Source of the DNA: Methylosinus sp. H3A
GTDB taxonomy: Bacteria; Pseudomonadota; Alphaproteobacteria; Rhizobiales; Beijerinckiaceae
DNA length: 64,000 bases
Direction of reading: 5' to 3'
Assembly: GCF_015709455.1 (NCBI RefSeq)
Contig: NZ_JADNQW010000005.1
Span: forward strand, 868,001-932,000
Shown here: one piece after another, positions 17,667 through 26,321 of the stretch
Numbering within the stretch: the first letter of the stretch is position 1
How the letters are laid out: each line of letters opens with the position of its first letter
Notes under the pieces: generated by a model
Seen by the model: the letters and a program-made list of their open reading frames with translations, nothing else
Told to the model about the DNA's origin: nothing
Database searches by the model: none
Position numbers and translations under genes: made by a program

Positions 17667-18028
17667 AGCAGATTCTGGTCGTCGACGATTCGGCGGTCAT
17701 CCGCAAAGTCGCGCGCCGCATTCTCGAAGGGATGCAGTTCACCACTGTGGAGGCCGAGAACGGCCGCAAGGCGCTCGTCGCCTGCGAGCAGGCGATGCCG
17801 GACGCGATCCTGCTCGACTGGAACATGCCGGAGATGGACGGCGTCGAATTCCTGCGCGCGCTGCGCAAAATGCCGGGCGGCGCCGGGCCGAAAGTGGTGT
17901 TCTGCACCACCGAGAACGAGGCGAGCCATATCGCGCAGGCGATGGACGCGGGCGCCGACGAATACATAATGAAGCCGTTCGACCAGCATGTCGTGCGCTC
18001 CAAGCTCGAGGACATCGGCGTCATCTGA
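17663..18028 (+). CDS. cheY: CheY-like single-domain response regulator
   Basis: 121 residues, receiver domain only. Acidic pocket in ILVVDDS, phospho-acceptor Asp52 in LLDWNMPEMDG, conserved Thr in FCTTENE and Lys in YIMKPFD. It is the probable output of CheA. Start ATG at 17663 overlaps the cheW stop and is preceded by GAGGAGG. It could act on the flagellar motor or, given the neighbours, on cell-cycle proteins; the sequence does not decide. Confidence 0.92.
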   Translation: MKQILVVDDSAVIRKVARRILEGMQFTTVEAENGRKALVACEQAMPDAILLDWNMPEMDGVEFLRALRKMPGGAGPKVVFCTTENEASHIAQAMDAGADEYIMKPFDQHVVRSKLEDIGVI

Positions 18029-18131
18029 GCGCGCCGAGAACGAGGGACGCTCATTCGAGCGGCGGCGGAATGCGACAAGAGGGGGCGGCTCCCGACCTTT
18101 GTTCCGGCGCGGCGCGCAGCTGGAGGCGGCG

Positions 18132-18968
18132 ATGAGCGTCGCCTTCGCGCGGCTGCGGCGTCTGATCGGCTCGCTCGCAGGAATATCGCTCGACGCCGAC
18201 AAGCTCTATTTCGCCCAAAGCCGGCTCGAGCCGATCATGCGCGCGCATGGCTGCTTCGACCTCGCCCAGCTCATGCGCCTGATCGAGAAGCGCGAGGACG
18301 AATCGTTGCTGCAGCGCGTCATCGACGCGATGACGAACAACGAGACCTCCTTTTTTCGCGACCGCGTCCCCTTCGAGAAGCTGAAGCAGGAATGGCTGCC
18401 CGATCTCATGGCGCGGCGCGCCGCGACGCGCCGCCTGCGCATCTGGTCGGCGGCCTGCTCGACGGGCCAGGAGGCCTATTCCATCGCCATGGCGCTCGAG
18501 GAGTCCGAGCCGGACCTCGAGGACTGGACCGTCGAAATTCTCGCGACGGATATTTCCGAGGCGGCTCTCGAGGCGGCGCGCCGGGGCGTCTATAGCCAAT
18601 TCGAGGCGCAGAGGGGCCTCTCCACCGCGCGATTGCTGCGCCATCTCCATCCCCATAAGAGACATTGGCGCGTCAGCGACGCGCTGCAGGCGCGCGTCGC
18701 CTTCCGCAAGGTCAATCTGCTCTCCGATTTTCGCGGCGCCGGGCCGTTCGACGTGATCTTTTGCCGCAATGTGCTCATGTATTTCGAGCCCGAGGTGAAG
18801 CGCGACGTGTTGACGCGTCTCTTCGGCGTCCTCGCGGAAGACGGCTTTCTGATTCTCGGGGCGGCGGAGACGATGGAGTTCGACGAGCGCTTCGCGCCTT
18901 CGGCCTCCGGGGACTGCCGCGTTCTGCCGCGCCGCTTCGCGCCGCGACGGCGCCTGGCCAATGGGTGA
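18132..18968 (+). CDS. cheR: Chemotaxis protein methyltransferase CheR
   Basis: 278 residues. N-terminal CheR helical domain (about 5-70, with MTNNETSFFRDRVPFE) and SAM-binding domain (RRLRIWSAACSTGQEAYSIA, ILATDISEAALEAARRG, VNLLSDFRGAGPFDVIFCRN, LILGAAETM). Methylates glutamates of chemoreceptors. ATG at 18132 follows GGAGGCGG. It is 103 bp after cheY. No cheB or cheD is present, so demethylation genes must be elsewhere or missing. Confidence 0.92.
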   Translation: MSVAFARLRRLIGSLAGISLDADKLYFAQSRLEPIMRAHGCFDLAQLMRLIEKREDESLLQRVIDAMTNNETSFFRDRVPFEKLKQEWLPDLMARRAATRRLRIWSAACSTGQEAYSIAMALEESEPDLEDWTVEILATDISEAALEAARRGVYSQFEAQRGLSTARLLRHLHPHKRHWRVSDALQARVAFRKVNLLSDFRGAGPFDVIFCRNVLMYFEPEVKRDVLTRLFGVLAEDGFLILGAAETMEFDERFAPSASGDCRVLPRRFAPRRRLANG

Positions 18969-19016
18969 TATGGCTTTCGCGTGATCGGCACCGACGCGGG
19001 CCGTGGCCGCTATCGG

Positions 19017-19075
19017 CTCGCGTCGACGAAAGTGAAGGGCGCCCTCGGGTCTTCGCTTCGAATGACGCAGACCAC
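19017..19075. repeat. Dispersed repeat, family R3, copy 1
   Basis: About 59 bp starting CTCGCGTCGACGAAAGTGAA and ending CGAATGACGCAGACCAC. It recurs at 46401-46461 with few differences. It lies in the gap between convergent cheR and ctrA. Confidence 0.75.
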
Positions 19076-19145
19076 GAGCCTCGAAGCTCGCTTTGGCAAA
19101 GTTGCGCTCAGATCGGACGGAAGCCGAGCAATCGCGAGCCGCAAA

Positions 19146-19180
19146 CATGCGAAGGGGCCCGGACCGGGCCCCTTCGCATG
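19146..19180. terminator. Bidirectional hairpin between cheR and ctrA
   Basis: 17-bp perfect inverted repeat (CATGCGAAGGGGCCCGG and its complement) around a single A. It lies 22 bp past the ctrA stop on the minus strand and between convergent genes. There is no clear U-run. Confidence 0.65.
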
Positions 19181-19202
19181 TCGCTGATCTCGCGCTCCCG
19201 CC

Positions 19203-19904
19203 TCAGGCGGTGATGCGCTCGTCGGCCTCGCTCGGCTCGCGCAGCACATAGCCGCGGCCCCACACCGTCTCGATGTAGTTGCGGCCGTCGCTGGCGTTGG
19301 CGAGCTTCTTGCGCAGCTTGCAGATGAAAACGTCGATGATCTTGAGCTCCGGCTCGTCCATGCCGCCATAGAGATGATTGAGGAACATCTCCTTGGTGAG
19401 CGTCGTGCCCTTGCGTAGCGAGAGCAGCTCGAGCATCTGATATTCCTTGCCGGTCAGATGCACGCGGGCGCCGGACACCTCGACCGTCTTCTGGTCCAGA
19501 TTGACGACGAGATCGCCGGTCGTGATGACCGATTGGGCGTGACCCTTCGAGCGGCGAACAATGGCGTGAATGCGCGCCACCAGCTCGTCCTTGTGGAAAG
19601 GTTTCGTCAGATAATCGTCAGCGCCGAAGCCCAGACCCTTCACCTTGTCCTCTATGCCGGCGAGGCCGGACAGGATCAGAATCGGCGTCTTGACCTTGGC
19701 GACCCGCAAGGTGCGCAGCACCTCATAGCCGGACATGTCGGGCAGATTCAAATCGAGCAGGATGATGTCGTAATCGTAGAGCTTCCCGAGATCTATGCCC
19801 TCTTCGCCGAGGTCCGTCGTATAGACGTTGAAATTCTCGGATTTGAGCATGAGCTCGATGCTTTGAGCGGTCGCGCTGTCATCCTCTATCAGTAAAACGC
19901 GCAT
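19203..19904 (-). CDS. ctrA: Cell-cycle response regulator CtrA
   Basis: 233 residues, OmpR family. Master regulator of the alphaproteobacterial cell cycle, phosphorylated through CckA-ChpT. Receiver starts [20 protein letters not shown] with phospho-Asp51 in [13 protein letters not shown]; the winged-helix domain includes [20 protein letters not shown] and [15 protein letters not shown], nearly invariant in the family. ATG at 19904 gives the usual length; the frame is open to 20000. It ends in EADERITA rather than the Ala-Ala degron seen in Caulobacter CtrA, so ClpXP recognition may differ. Transcribed toward cheR, with a hairpin between. Confidence 0.96.
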   Translation of the reverse strand: MRVLLIEDDSATAQSIELMLKSENFNVYTTDLGEEGIDLGKLYDYDIILLDLNLPDMSGYEVLRTLRVAKVKTPILILSGLAGIEDKVKGLGFGADDYLTKPFHKDELVARIHAIVRRSKGHAQSVITTGDLVVNLDQKTVEVSGARVHLTGKEYQMLELLSLRKGTTLTKEMFLNHLYGGMDEPELKIIDVFICKLRKKLANASDGRNYIETVWGRGYVLREPSEADERITA

Positions 19905-20513
19905 TTTCGGTCCCCACCCAGCTCCACCAAATCTTCCCCCGGACGCCGTCGCGTCGCCCGAGCGTCGACGATGCGCCGAGCTTTGTCGGGCGCCCGCCAA
20001 GTTCTATATCTATTTGTCGAAACGCTAAGCGGTAATGGTTAACAAACCCTGACCTTCGGCCCGGCGGCCAACCAGAACCTTAATCGTCGACGGCCAAGCG
20101 CCGCCGCGAGCCGGGAACAGCGTCTCTCGAGGGGGACGAATCGACCGGCTTCATCGTTTATACAAGCCGCTCGCCCGGCTGCGAAGCCACGCGGCGCTAC
20201 GCAAACTCCGCGGCGAAAGCTTCGCGAAAGCCCCGCCGGCCCGCCCGATCGCGCTGCGCTCGCGCGATCGACTCGCGATTGACTTATGCGCGGGCTTTCT
20301 CCTATATGCCCGCGCGGCGTCGGAAAGACGCGTTTCGTGCGGGGGCTTGCGCGCCCGCAAAAAAGGCGGAGCAAAGCGGCCGCGGGGCGATGAAACGCCC
20401 GACGAGACCTGAACAAAGATCGAGGGCCGTGGCGGCGGCCGGCCGATGACGAGCCGTCGGCGTTAGGCGAGAACGGCTCTCGGATCGGCGACCTGAGCGA
20501 GCGGAGACCCCAA
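19905..20513. other. 609-bp intergenic region between ctrA and rpmH
   Basis: Divergent upstream regions of ctrA and rpmH. No convincing gene is visible. It holds a local AT-rich stretch around 20000-20045 with a GGTTAAC half-site like half of a CtrA box, GANTC (CcrM-type) sites at 20138-20142 and 20270-20274, and a likely rpmH promoter at 20279-20307. The rest is unassigned GC-rich leader. Confidence 0.5.
20279..20307 (+). promoter_or_regulatory. Probable promoter of rpmH-rnpA-yidC
   Basis: TTGACT at 20279-20284, 17-bp spacer, CTATAT at 20302-20307 (or TATATG with 18 bp). It would give a leader of about 200 nt before rpmH. It is the best promoter-like pair in this gap. Confidence 0.45.
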
Positions 20514-20648
20514 GTGAAGCGAACATATCAACCCAGCAAATTGGTGCGCAAGCGCCGCCACGGATTTCGCGCCCGCATGGCGACCGTGGGCGGCCGCAAC
20601 GTCCTCGCGGCGCGCCGCGCCCGCGGACGCAAGCGCCTGTCCGCCTGA
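20514..20648 (+). CDS. rpmH: 50S ribosomal protein L34
   Basis: 44 residues, the normal L34 length, reading [18 protein letters not shown] then [20 protein letters not shown] and ending KRLSA. It starts at GTG (20514), preceded by GGAG, and is too short for many gene callers. First gene of the conserved rpmH-rnpA-yidC order. Confidence 0.96.
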   Translation: MKRTYQPSKLVRKRRHGFRARMATVGGRNVLAARRARGRKRLSA

Positions 20649-20685
20649 TTTTCGCCGGCTTCTCGGCCAGAGAGGGGCGGGAGGC

Positions 20686-21102
20686 ATGAGCGAGAAAAAC
20701 CCCGCCGAAACGCGGAAGACGAAACCGCGGCGCTTGCGAAAACGACGCGAGTTTCTGCGCGCCGCCGCGAGCGGGCTGAGCCGCGGCGCGCGCGCCTTCA
20801 AGCTGCAGGCGGCCGCCCGAGAGGGCGATGCGGAGCCGCCGCGCTTCGGCTTCACGGTGACGAAGAAGATCGCCGGCGCCGTCGGCCGCAATCGCATCAG
20901 GCGCCGTCTGAAGGAGGCGCTGAGGCTCAGCGGCGCTTCCGGCCTCCCGGGCTATGATTATGTCTTCGTCGCCCGGCCCGACGCATTGACCGCACCCTTT
21001 CCGGAATTGACGGCGCAGATCGTGGACGGACTGGCGAAGCTCAGGCCGGGCGACAAGAGCCGGAACCAGCGCAACTCGAAAGACAGGCCGCAGGCGTCAT
21101 GA
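20686..21102 (+). CDS. rnpA: Ribonuclease P protein component
   Basis: 138 residues. Protein subunit of RNase P, which matures tRNA 5' ends. Family features: [36 protein letters not shown] and the [10 protein letters not shown] helix (the RNR motif). The ATG at 20686 has GGGAGG upstream. Its C-terminal tail overlaps the yidC start by four bases. Confidence 0.93.
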   Translation: MSEKNPAETRKTKPRRLRKRREFLRAAASGLSRGARAFKLQAAAREGDAEPPRFGFTVTKKIAGAVGRNRIRRRLKEALRLSGASGLPGYDYVFVARPDALTAPFPELTAQIVDGLAKLRPGDKSRNQRNSKDRPQAS

Positions 21103-22946
21103 ACGAGTATACGAAGAATGTCCTCATCGCGGCCGGCCTGTCGATGCTGGTGATCGCCGGCTGGGATTATTTCTACGCTTTCCCCAAGCTGGACCGGCAG
21201 CAGAAAGAGGCGCAGCTCGCCCAGCAGAAGCCCGGCCCGCTGCCCAAGCCCGCCGCGCAGCAGAAGCCGGCCGCGCAGCCCGCCAATCAGGCCCCGCCCG
21301 CCGCCGCCCAGCAGACGCAGCAGGTCGTCGCGACGGCGAGACCCGCGCCCAAGACCCGTGAGGCGGCGCTCGCCGAGAGCAAGCGCATCTCCATCGACAC
21401 GCCCTCCATCTCCGGCTCGATCGCGCTGAAGGGCGGACGCATCGACGACGTCTCGCTGAAAAATTATCACGAGACGGTCGACCCCAAGAGCCCGATCATC
21501 GTGCTGCTCTCGCCGGAGGGCTCGCCGCAACCCTATTACGCCGAATCGGGCTTCCTCGCCTCCGACAAGGATCTGGCGCCGCCGGTCTTGCCGACGAGCG
21601 AGACGCTATGGAGCGCCGATCGCGACGCGCTCGCCGTCGGCCAGCCGGTGACGCTCTCCTTCGACAATGGCCAGGGCCTCGTCTTCAGGCGCAAGATTTC
21701 GGTCGACGACCAATATATGTTCTCGGTCGCCGACAGCGTCGAGAATCACGGCTCCGCCTCGGTGACCGTCTATCCCTATTTGCGCGTGTCGCGCATCGGC
21801 GCGCTGCAGAGCGCCGGCTACGCCGCCCTGCACGAGGGATTCGTCGGCGTGCTGGGCGAGGCCGGCCTGCAGGAGCTGAAATTCGAGAAGGTCGAGAAAG
21901 AGCCGCACGCGACCAAATCCTTCGAGGCGACGGGCGGCTGGCTCGGCTTCACGGAGAAATATTGGGCCGCCGTGCTGGTGCCGCAGCAGGACAGGACGCT
22001 GGTGGCGCGCTTCTCGGCTTCGGGCGCCGGAACGACCAAGGCCTATCAGGCCGACACGGTGGAGGCTCCGCTGACGGTCGCGCCGGGCGCCTCCGGCTCC
22101 GTGGCCTCGCGCATCTTCGCCGGCGCCAAGGTCGTCGACACGCTCGACGCCTATGAAGGCCAGGGCATCAAGCTCTTCGACCGGCTCATCGATTGGGGAT
22201 GGTTCTACTTCCTCACCCGGCCGATGTTCCGCATCATCGACAGCCTGTTCCATGTGCTCGGCAATTTCGGCCTCGCCATTCTGGCCGTCACCGTGCTCGT
22301 GAAGATCGCCTTCCTGCCGCTCGCCAACAAAAGCTATCTGGCGGTGGCCAAGATGAAGGAAATTCAGCCCAAAATCGCGGCGCTGAAGGAAAAATACGGC
22401 AGCGACAAGCAGGCGATGAGCCGCGAGCAGATGGAGCTGTTCCGCCGCGAGAAGGTCAATCCGGCCGGCGGCTGTCTCCCCGCCCTGCTGCAGATTCCGG
22501 TGTTCTTCTCGCTCTACAAGGTGCTGATCATCACCATCGAGATGCGCCATGCGCCCTTCTATGGCTGGATCAAGGATCTCTCGGCGCCGGACCCGACCAA
22601 TATCTTCAACCTGTTCGGCCTCATCCCCTTCGATCCGACGCAGATCCCGGTCTTCGGCTCGTTCCTGTGGCTCGGCGTCTGGCCGCTCATCATGGGCGTC
22701 TCCATGTGGGCGCAGATGAAGATGAACCCGGAGCCGACCGACGAAATCCAGAAAATGGCTTTCGGCTGGATGCCGGTGATCTTCACCTTCTCGCTCGGCA
22801 GCTTCGCCTCGGGCCTCGTCATCTACTGGACCTGGAACAATGTGCTCTCGGTCGCCCAGCAATGGGTCATCATGAAGCGCGCGGGCGTGAAGTTCGAGCT
22901 GTGGGACAATATGAAGAAGACCTTCACCTTCAAAAAGGCCGCCTGA
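21099..22946 (+). CDS. yidC: Membrane protein insertase YidC
   Basis: 615 residues. Inserts and folds inner-membrane proteins with or without Sec. An N-terminal membrane anchor (about 8-25) is followed by a Gln/Ala/Pro-rich linker (about 30-90), the large periplasmic beta-domain (about 95-365) and the 60KD_IMP core with five helices ([29 protein letters not shown] [27 protein letters not shown]-type [13 protein letters not shown]). The C-terminus is basic ([12 protein letters not shown]). Start ATG overlaps the rnpA stop. Confidence 0.96.
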   Translation: MNEYTKNVLIAAGLSMLVIAGWDYFYAFPKLDRQQKEAQLAQQKPGPLPKPAAQQKPAAQPANQAPPAAAQQTQQVVATARPAPKTREAALAESKRISIDTPSISGSIALKGGRIDDVSLKNYHETVDPKSPIIVLLSPEGSPQPYYAESGFLASDKDLAPPVLPTSETLWSADRDALAVGQPVTLSFDNGQGLVFRRKISVDDQYMFSVADSVENHGSASVTVYPYLRVSRIGALQSAGYAALHEGFVGVLGEAGLQELKFEKVEKEPHATKSFEATGGWLGFTEKYWAAVLVPQQDRTLVARFSASGAGTTKAYQADTVEAPLTVAPGASGSVASRIFAGAKVVDTLDAYEGQGIKLFDRLIDWGWFYFLTRPMFRIIDSLFHVLGNFGLAILAVTVLVKIAFLPLANKSYLAVAKMKEIQPKIAALKEKYGSDKQAMSREQMELFRREKVNPAGGCLPALLQIPVFFSLYKVLIITIEMRHAPFYGWIKDLSAPDPTNIFNLFGLIPFDPTQIPVFGSFLWLGVWPLIMGVSMWAQMKMNPEPTDEIQKMAFGWMPVIFTFSLGSFASGLVIYWTWNNVLSVAQQWVIMKRAGVKFELWDNMKKTFTFKKAA

Positions 22947-22966
22947 TCGCAGCGCGCGCCGCACGA

Positions 22967-23641
22967 TTGGATCGCGCTTTGGACGAAGCCCGCGACGAGG
23001 ACTTCATCGAGCCGGGCCGGCTGCTCTTCGCCGGCCCGTGCGAATTCATATTCGCCAGCGCGAAATCCGGCGATCTGCCGCCGATCGGGCCCGGCGAGAT
23101 CGCCTTCGCCGGCCGCTCCAATGTCGGCAAATCCACGCTCCTCAACGCGCTGACCGGCCGCAAGGCGCTGGCCCGCGTCTCCAACACGCCGGGCCGCACG
23201 CAGCAGCTCAATTTCTTCGCCCTCGGCGCCGCGCCGGGCGAGGAGCCGCTGCGCCTCGTCGATATGCCGGGCTATGGCTACGCCGCCGTCGGCAAGGAGA
23301 AGGTCGCCAATTGGACGCGGCTGATGGAGGAGTTCCTGCGCGGCCGCGCCTCGCTGCTCCGCGTCTTCGTGCTCATCGACAGCCGCCGCGGCGTGAAGGA
23401 TCTGGACGAGCAGATGTTCGATCTGCTCGACCGCGCCGCCGTCTCCTATCAGATCGTGCTGACGAAGCGCGACGAGCTGAAAGCCGCGGAGCGCGAGGCC
23501 GCCGTCGCCGCGGTGGAGGCCGCGCTGGCCAAGCGCCCGGCCGCCTTCCCGCGCCTCGCCCTCACCTCCTCCCGCACGGGCGAGGGCGTGTCGGAGCTTC
23601 GAGCCGGGATCGCGCGGCTGCTGGCCGAACGAAACGCTTGA
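22967..23641 (+). CDS. yihA: Ribosome biogenesis GTPase YihA/YsxC (EngB)
   Basis: About 224 residues. Small GTPase for large-subunit assembly. G1 [17 protein letters not shown]2 region RTQQLNFF, G3 [12 protein letters not shown]4 LTKRDELK, G5 LTSSRTGEG. No ATG or GTG lies at the right place: the frame between the yidC stop and the conserved [11 protein letters not shown] offers TTG at 22967 and TTG at 22979, so a TTG start is likely and precise start is uncertain. It follows yidC by about 20 bp, suggesting translational coupling. Confidence 0.9.
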   Translation: MDRALDEARDEDFIEPGRLLFAGPCEFIFASAKSGDLPPIGPGEIAFAGRSNVGKSTLLNALTGRKALARVSNTPGRTQQLNFFALGAAPGEEPLRLVDMPGYGYAAVGKEKVANWTRLMEEFLRGRASLLRVFVLIDSRRGVKDLDEQMFDLLDRAAVSYQIVLTKRDELKAAEREAAVAAVEAALAKRPAAFPRLALTSSRTGEGVSELRAGIARLLAERNA

Positions 23642-23699
23642 ATATTGCAGCCTCGTCCTTTCTAACATGGACGAGCTTCATCCCAGCAGAGGCAGCCCC

Positions 23700-24584
23700 A
23701 TGACCGAGGACTCGGCCGACAGCGCGCTCCAGCAAGCCCGTATTCTGATGCAGGCGCTGCCACATATGCTGCGCTACGACGAGGCCATCGTCGTGGTGAA
23801 ATACGGCGGCCACGCCATGGGCGACGACAAGGTCGCGCGCGACTTCTCCCGCGACATGGTGCTGCTCGAGCAGTCGGGCGTGAACCCTGTGGTGGTGCAT
23901 GGCGGCGGCCCGCAGATCGGGGCCATGCTGGGCAAGCTCGGCATAAAATCGGAATTCGCCGACGGACTTCGCGTCACCGACAAGGCGACGATGGAAATCG
24001 TCGAGATGGTGCTCGCCGGCTATATCAACAAGCAGATCGTCGGCTTCATCAATTCCGAGGGCGGGCGCGCCATCGGCCTCTGCGGCAAGGACGGCCGCAT
24101 GGTGACGGCCGAGAAACTCGCGCGGCCGGCTCACGAGAATGGCAAGACGATCGATCTCGGCTTTGTCGGCGAGGTGGCGAAGGTCGACACCATAGTGCTC
24201 GACCAGTTGCTCGGCCGCGAGCTGATCCCCGTGCTGGCGCCGGTGGCGCAGGGCCTCGACGGCGAGACCTACAACATCAACGCCGACACTTTCGCCGGCG
24301 CCATCGCCGGCGCGCTCGGCGCCAAGCGCCTTTTGTTCCTCACCGACGTTCCCGGCGTGCTGGACAAGAACAAGCAGCTCATCAAGGAGCTGAAAGTCTC
24401 CGATATTCCGGGCCTCGTCGCCGACGGCACCATCACCGGCGGCATGATCCCCAAGGTCGAGACCTGCATGTATGCGATCGAGCGCGGCGTCGAAGGCGTC
24501 GTCATCCTCGACGGCAAGCTGCCGCATGCGGTGCTGATCGAGCTTTTGACCGATCATGGCGCCGGCACGCTGATCACGAGGTGA
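23700..24584 (+). CDS. argB: Acetylglutamate kinase
   Basis: 294 residues from ATG 23700 (AGAGG upstream; ATG at 23667 adds 11 residues without better signal). Second step of arginine synthesis. Motifs: [25 protein letters not shown] (substrate loop), [34 protein letters not shown] and [10 protein letters not shown]. Amino-acid kinase fold of the hexameric, arginine-regulated length. Lies after yihA, a conserved alphaproteobacterial order. Confidence 0.95.
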   Translation: MTEDSADSALQQARILMQALPHMLRYDEAIVVVKYGGHAMGDDKVARDFSRDMVLLEQSGVNPVVVHGGGPQIGAMLGKLGIKSEFADGLRVTDKATMEIVEMVLAGYINKQIVGFINSEGGRAIGLCGKDGRMVTAEKLARPAHENGKTIDLGFVGEVAKVDTIVLDQLLGRELIPVLAPVAQGLDGETYNINADTFAGAIAGALGAKRLLFLTDVPGVLDKNKQLIKELKVSDIPGLVADGTITGGMIPKVETCMYAIERGVEGVVILDGKLPHAVLIELLTDHGAGTLITR

Positions 24585-24677
24585 CGCACTGATGGCGACG
24601 AGCGTGGCGACGAAACGATCTGGGAGCCGCCTCACGGCTCTGGATCGCGTCGCTCCGCTCGCGATGACGAGCGCGCG

Positions 24678-25412
24678 ATGACAGAGCCCGCCGATCAGCC
24701 GCGCCTGCTGACCATCGCCAATCGCTTCGCCCATGTCGACACATGGGTCTTCGATCTCGACAACACGCTCTATCCCGCCTCATCGGACCTCTGGCCGAAG
24801 ATCGACCATCGGATCACTCTGTTCATGATCCGCCTGTTCGGCCTCGACGGAATGTCGTCGCGCGCGCTGCAGAAGCATTACTACAAGCAATATGGCACGA
24901 CGCTGCGCGGGCTGATGACCGAGCATGGCGTCGACGCCGACGCTTTCTTGAAATTCGTCCATGATGTCGATCGCTCATCGCTGCTGCCCAATCATTCGCT
25001 GGCGGCGGCGATCGCGGCGCTGCCGGGCCGCAAGCTCATTCTCACCAATGGCTCGCGCGAGCATGCGCTCGACACGGCGAAGCAGCTCGCCATCGATCAT
25101 ATTTTCGAGGATGTGTTCGATATCGTCGCGGCCGATTTCATCGCCAAGCCGCATGAGGGCGCCTATGAGCGCTTCTTCGAGCGCCATGGCGTGGAGCCGA
25201 AGCGCTCGGCGCTGTTCGAAGATATAGCGCGCAACCTTGTCATCCCCCATGCGCGCGGCATGACCACCGTGCTGGTGACGCCGGAAGCAGGTCATGAGGA
25301 GAAGCGCGAAGCCTGGGAGATCGCCCATGGACGCGAGCCGCATGTGGATTTTACAACCAATGATCTCGCGGGATTTTTGGAGGGGCTGACGGCGACGTCA
25401 CAACCCCAGTAG
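24678..25412 (+). CDS. HAD-family pyrimidine 5'-nucleotidase
   Basis: 244 residues. HAD motif I is VFDLDNTLYP (nucleophile Asp and acid/base Asp), motif II ILTNGS, motif III Lys in AKPHEGAY and motif IV FEDIARNL. This is the subfamily called pyrimidine 5'-nucleotidase, found next to argB in many alphaproteobacteria. A 25-bp stretch inside the gene (25258-25282) recurs exactly at 30151-30175. Confidence 0.88.
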   Translation: MTEPADQPRLLTIANRFAHVDTWVFDLDNTLYPASSDLWPKIDHRITLFMIRLFGLDGMSSRALQKHYYKQYGTTLRGLMTEHGVDADAFLKFVHDVDRSSLLPNHSLAAAIAALPGRKLILTNGSREHALDTAKQLAIDHIFEDVFDIVAADFIAKPHEGAYERFFERHGVEPKRSALFEDIARNLVIPHARGMTTVLVTPEAGHEEKREAWEIAHGREPHVDFTTNDLAGFLEGLTATSQPQ

Positions 25413-25429
25413 AGGCCTGATCTTCGTCG

Positions 25430-25663
25430 TCATCGGACCGCAGGCGGCCCGAAGCTTTCCTCCTCATGCAGGTTTTCCGGCGTCACCCCGGCGAGAAGAT
25501 CATCGAGAGAGTATTCGGGCGCCGTAAGCGGCTCGATCACCACGCGGCCGCCTTCGACGCGCACCTGGACAGCTTGGTCGATCTCGAGGCGCGCCTGCTC
25601 CACAACGGCCGAGGGTATGCGCACGGCCGCGGAGTTGCCCCATTTTTCGACGATCGCTCGCAT
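25430..25663 (-). CDS. AbrB/MazE-family antitoxin-like protein, no partner toxin
   Basis: 77 residues with the MazE swapped-hairpin DNA-binding motif: MRAIVEKWGNSAAVRIPSAV, then VQVRVEGGRVVIEPL. The C-terminal tail (YSLDDLLAGVTPENLHEEE) is the toxin-wrapping segment seen in MazE/ChpR. The expected mazF toxin should follow downstream on the minus strand, but the gene ends 17 bp from the end of the convergent HAD gene and no toxin frame is present. It may be an orphan regulator or act on a toxin elsewhere. Confidence 0.85.
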   Translation of the reverse strand: MRAIVEKWGNSAAVRIPSAVVEQARLEIDQAVQVRVEGGRVVIEPLTAPEYSLDDLLAGVTPENLHEEESFGPPAVR

Positions 25664-25825
25664 CGGGAAACCTCGCGTATCTGCATCTTAGAAACCTACG
25701 ACCGGGGCGGCGCATCGTCGAGCCGATTTCCCATCCCGTTCAGAAACTGTCACATTTTCGCAACGAACGCGCATTCTTTCTACCATTGCCTTGACTGTAG
25801 CGCGCGCGCTCTCTTCAATGCGCCA

Positions 25826-26236
25826 ATGATGCGAGCGGGGGCACATCGGCGTTTCGGAGCGAGCGTGATCGCGCGCGCACTCGCCTGCTTGCTCATGCTG
25901 CAGGGTTTCATCGCCGCCGCAGGCCCGACGCTCGCCGAACAGACACGAGACGTCGCCGGCTGGACCGAAGCTCATGCGACGACGTCCGAGCTCTGCAACA
26001 GACAAAGCGGCGAACGTCCGTCGGGCGATCACTCCTCCTGCGAACATTGCGTGTTGTGCATCGGCGCGCGCAGCGCGGCGTCGATCGTCGCAGCGATCTG
26101 GAACGCCGCAACGATCGTGCTGGCGGCCGATCTGCATTCGCACGCGCCGCCGCGCAGCACGGACGCCGCAAAGCTCTCGACGCCGCTCGGCTGGGCCAGC
26201 AGCTGGTCGTCGCGCGCTCCGCCCTCCTTCTCCTGA
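25826..26236 (+). CDS. Small exported cysteine-motif protein (DUF2946-like)
   Basis: 136 residues with an N-terminal hydrophobic segment (VIARALACLLMLQGFIAAAG) acting as signal peptide or anchor. The middle has HSSCEHCVLCIGA, a CxxCxxC metal-type motif like that of DUF2946 proteins, which often precede copper- or iron-related TonB receptors. It ends 85 bp before such a receptor. Two ATGs (25826, 25829) are possible; no strong ribosome-binding site. Function unknown; metal binding is an inference. Confidence 0.6.
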   Translation: MMRAGAHRRFGASVIARALACLLMLQGFIAAAGPTLAEQTRDVAGWTEAHATTSELCNRQSGERPSGDHSSCEHCVLCIGARSAASIVAAIWNAATIVLAADLHSHAPPRSTDAAKLSTPLGWASSWSSRAPPSFS

Positions 26237-26321
26237 TCCGAAACGAATCGCGGCTGTCTCGCCGCATCTCCCCATCGGAATCGCGCGCGCCTGCGTGGCG
26301 TCGCGCCAGGAGTCTTTGCCT

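Noticed and set aside
19990..20050. Full CtrA box (TTAA-N7-TTAA) upstream of ctrA
   Set aside because: Only a GGTTAAC half-site is visible; the second half does not fit the spacing.
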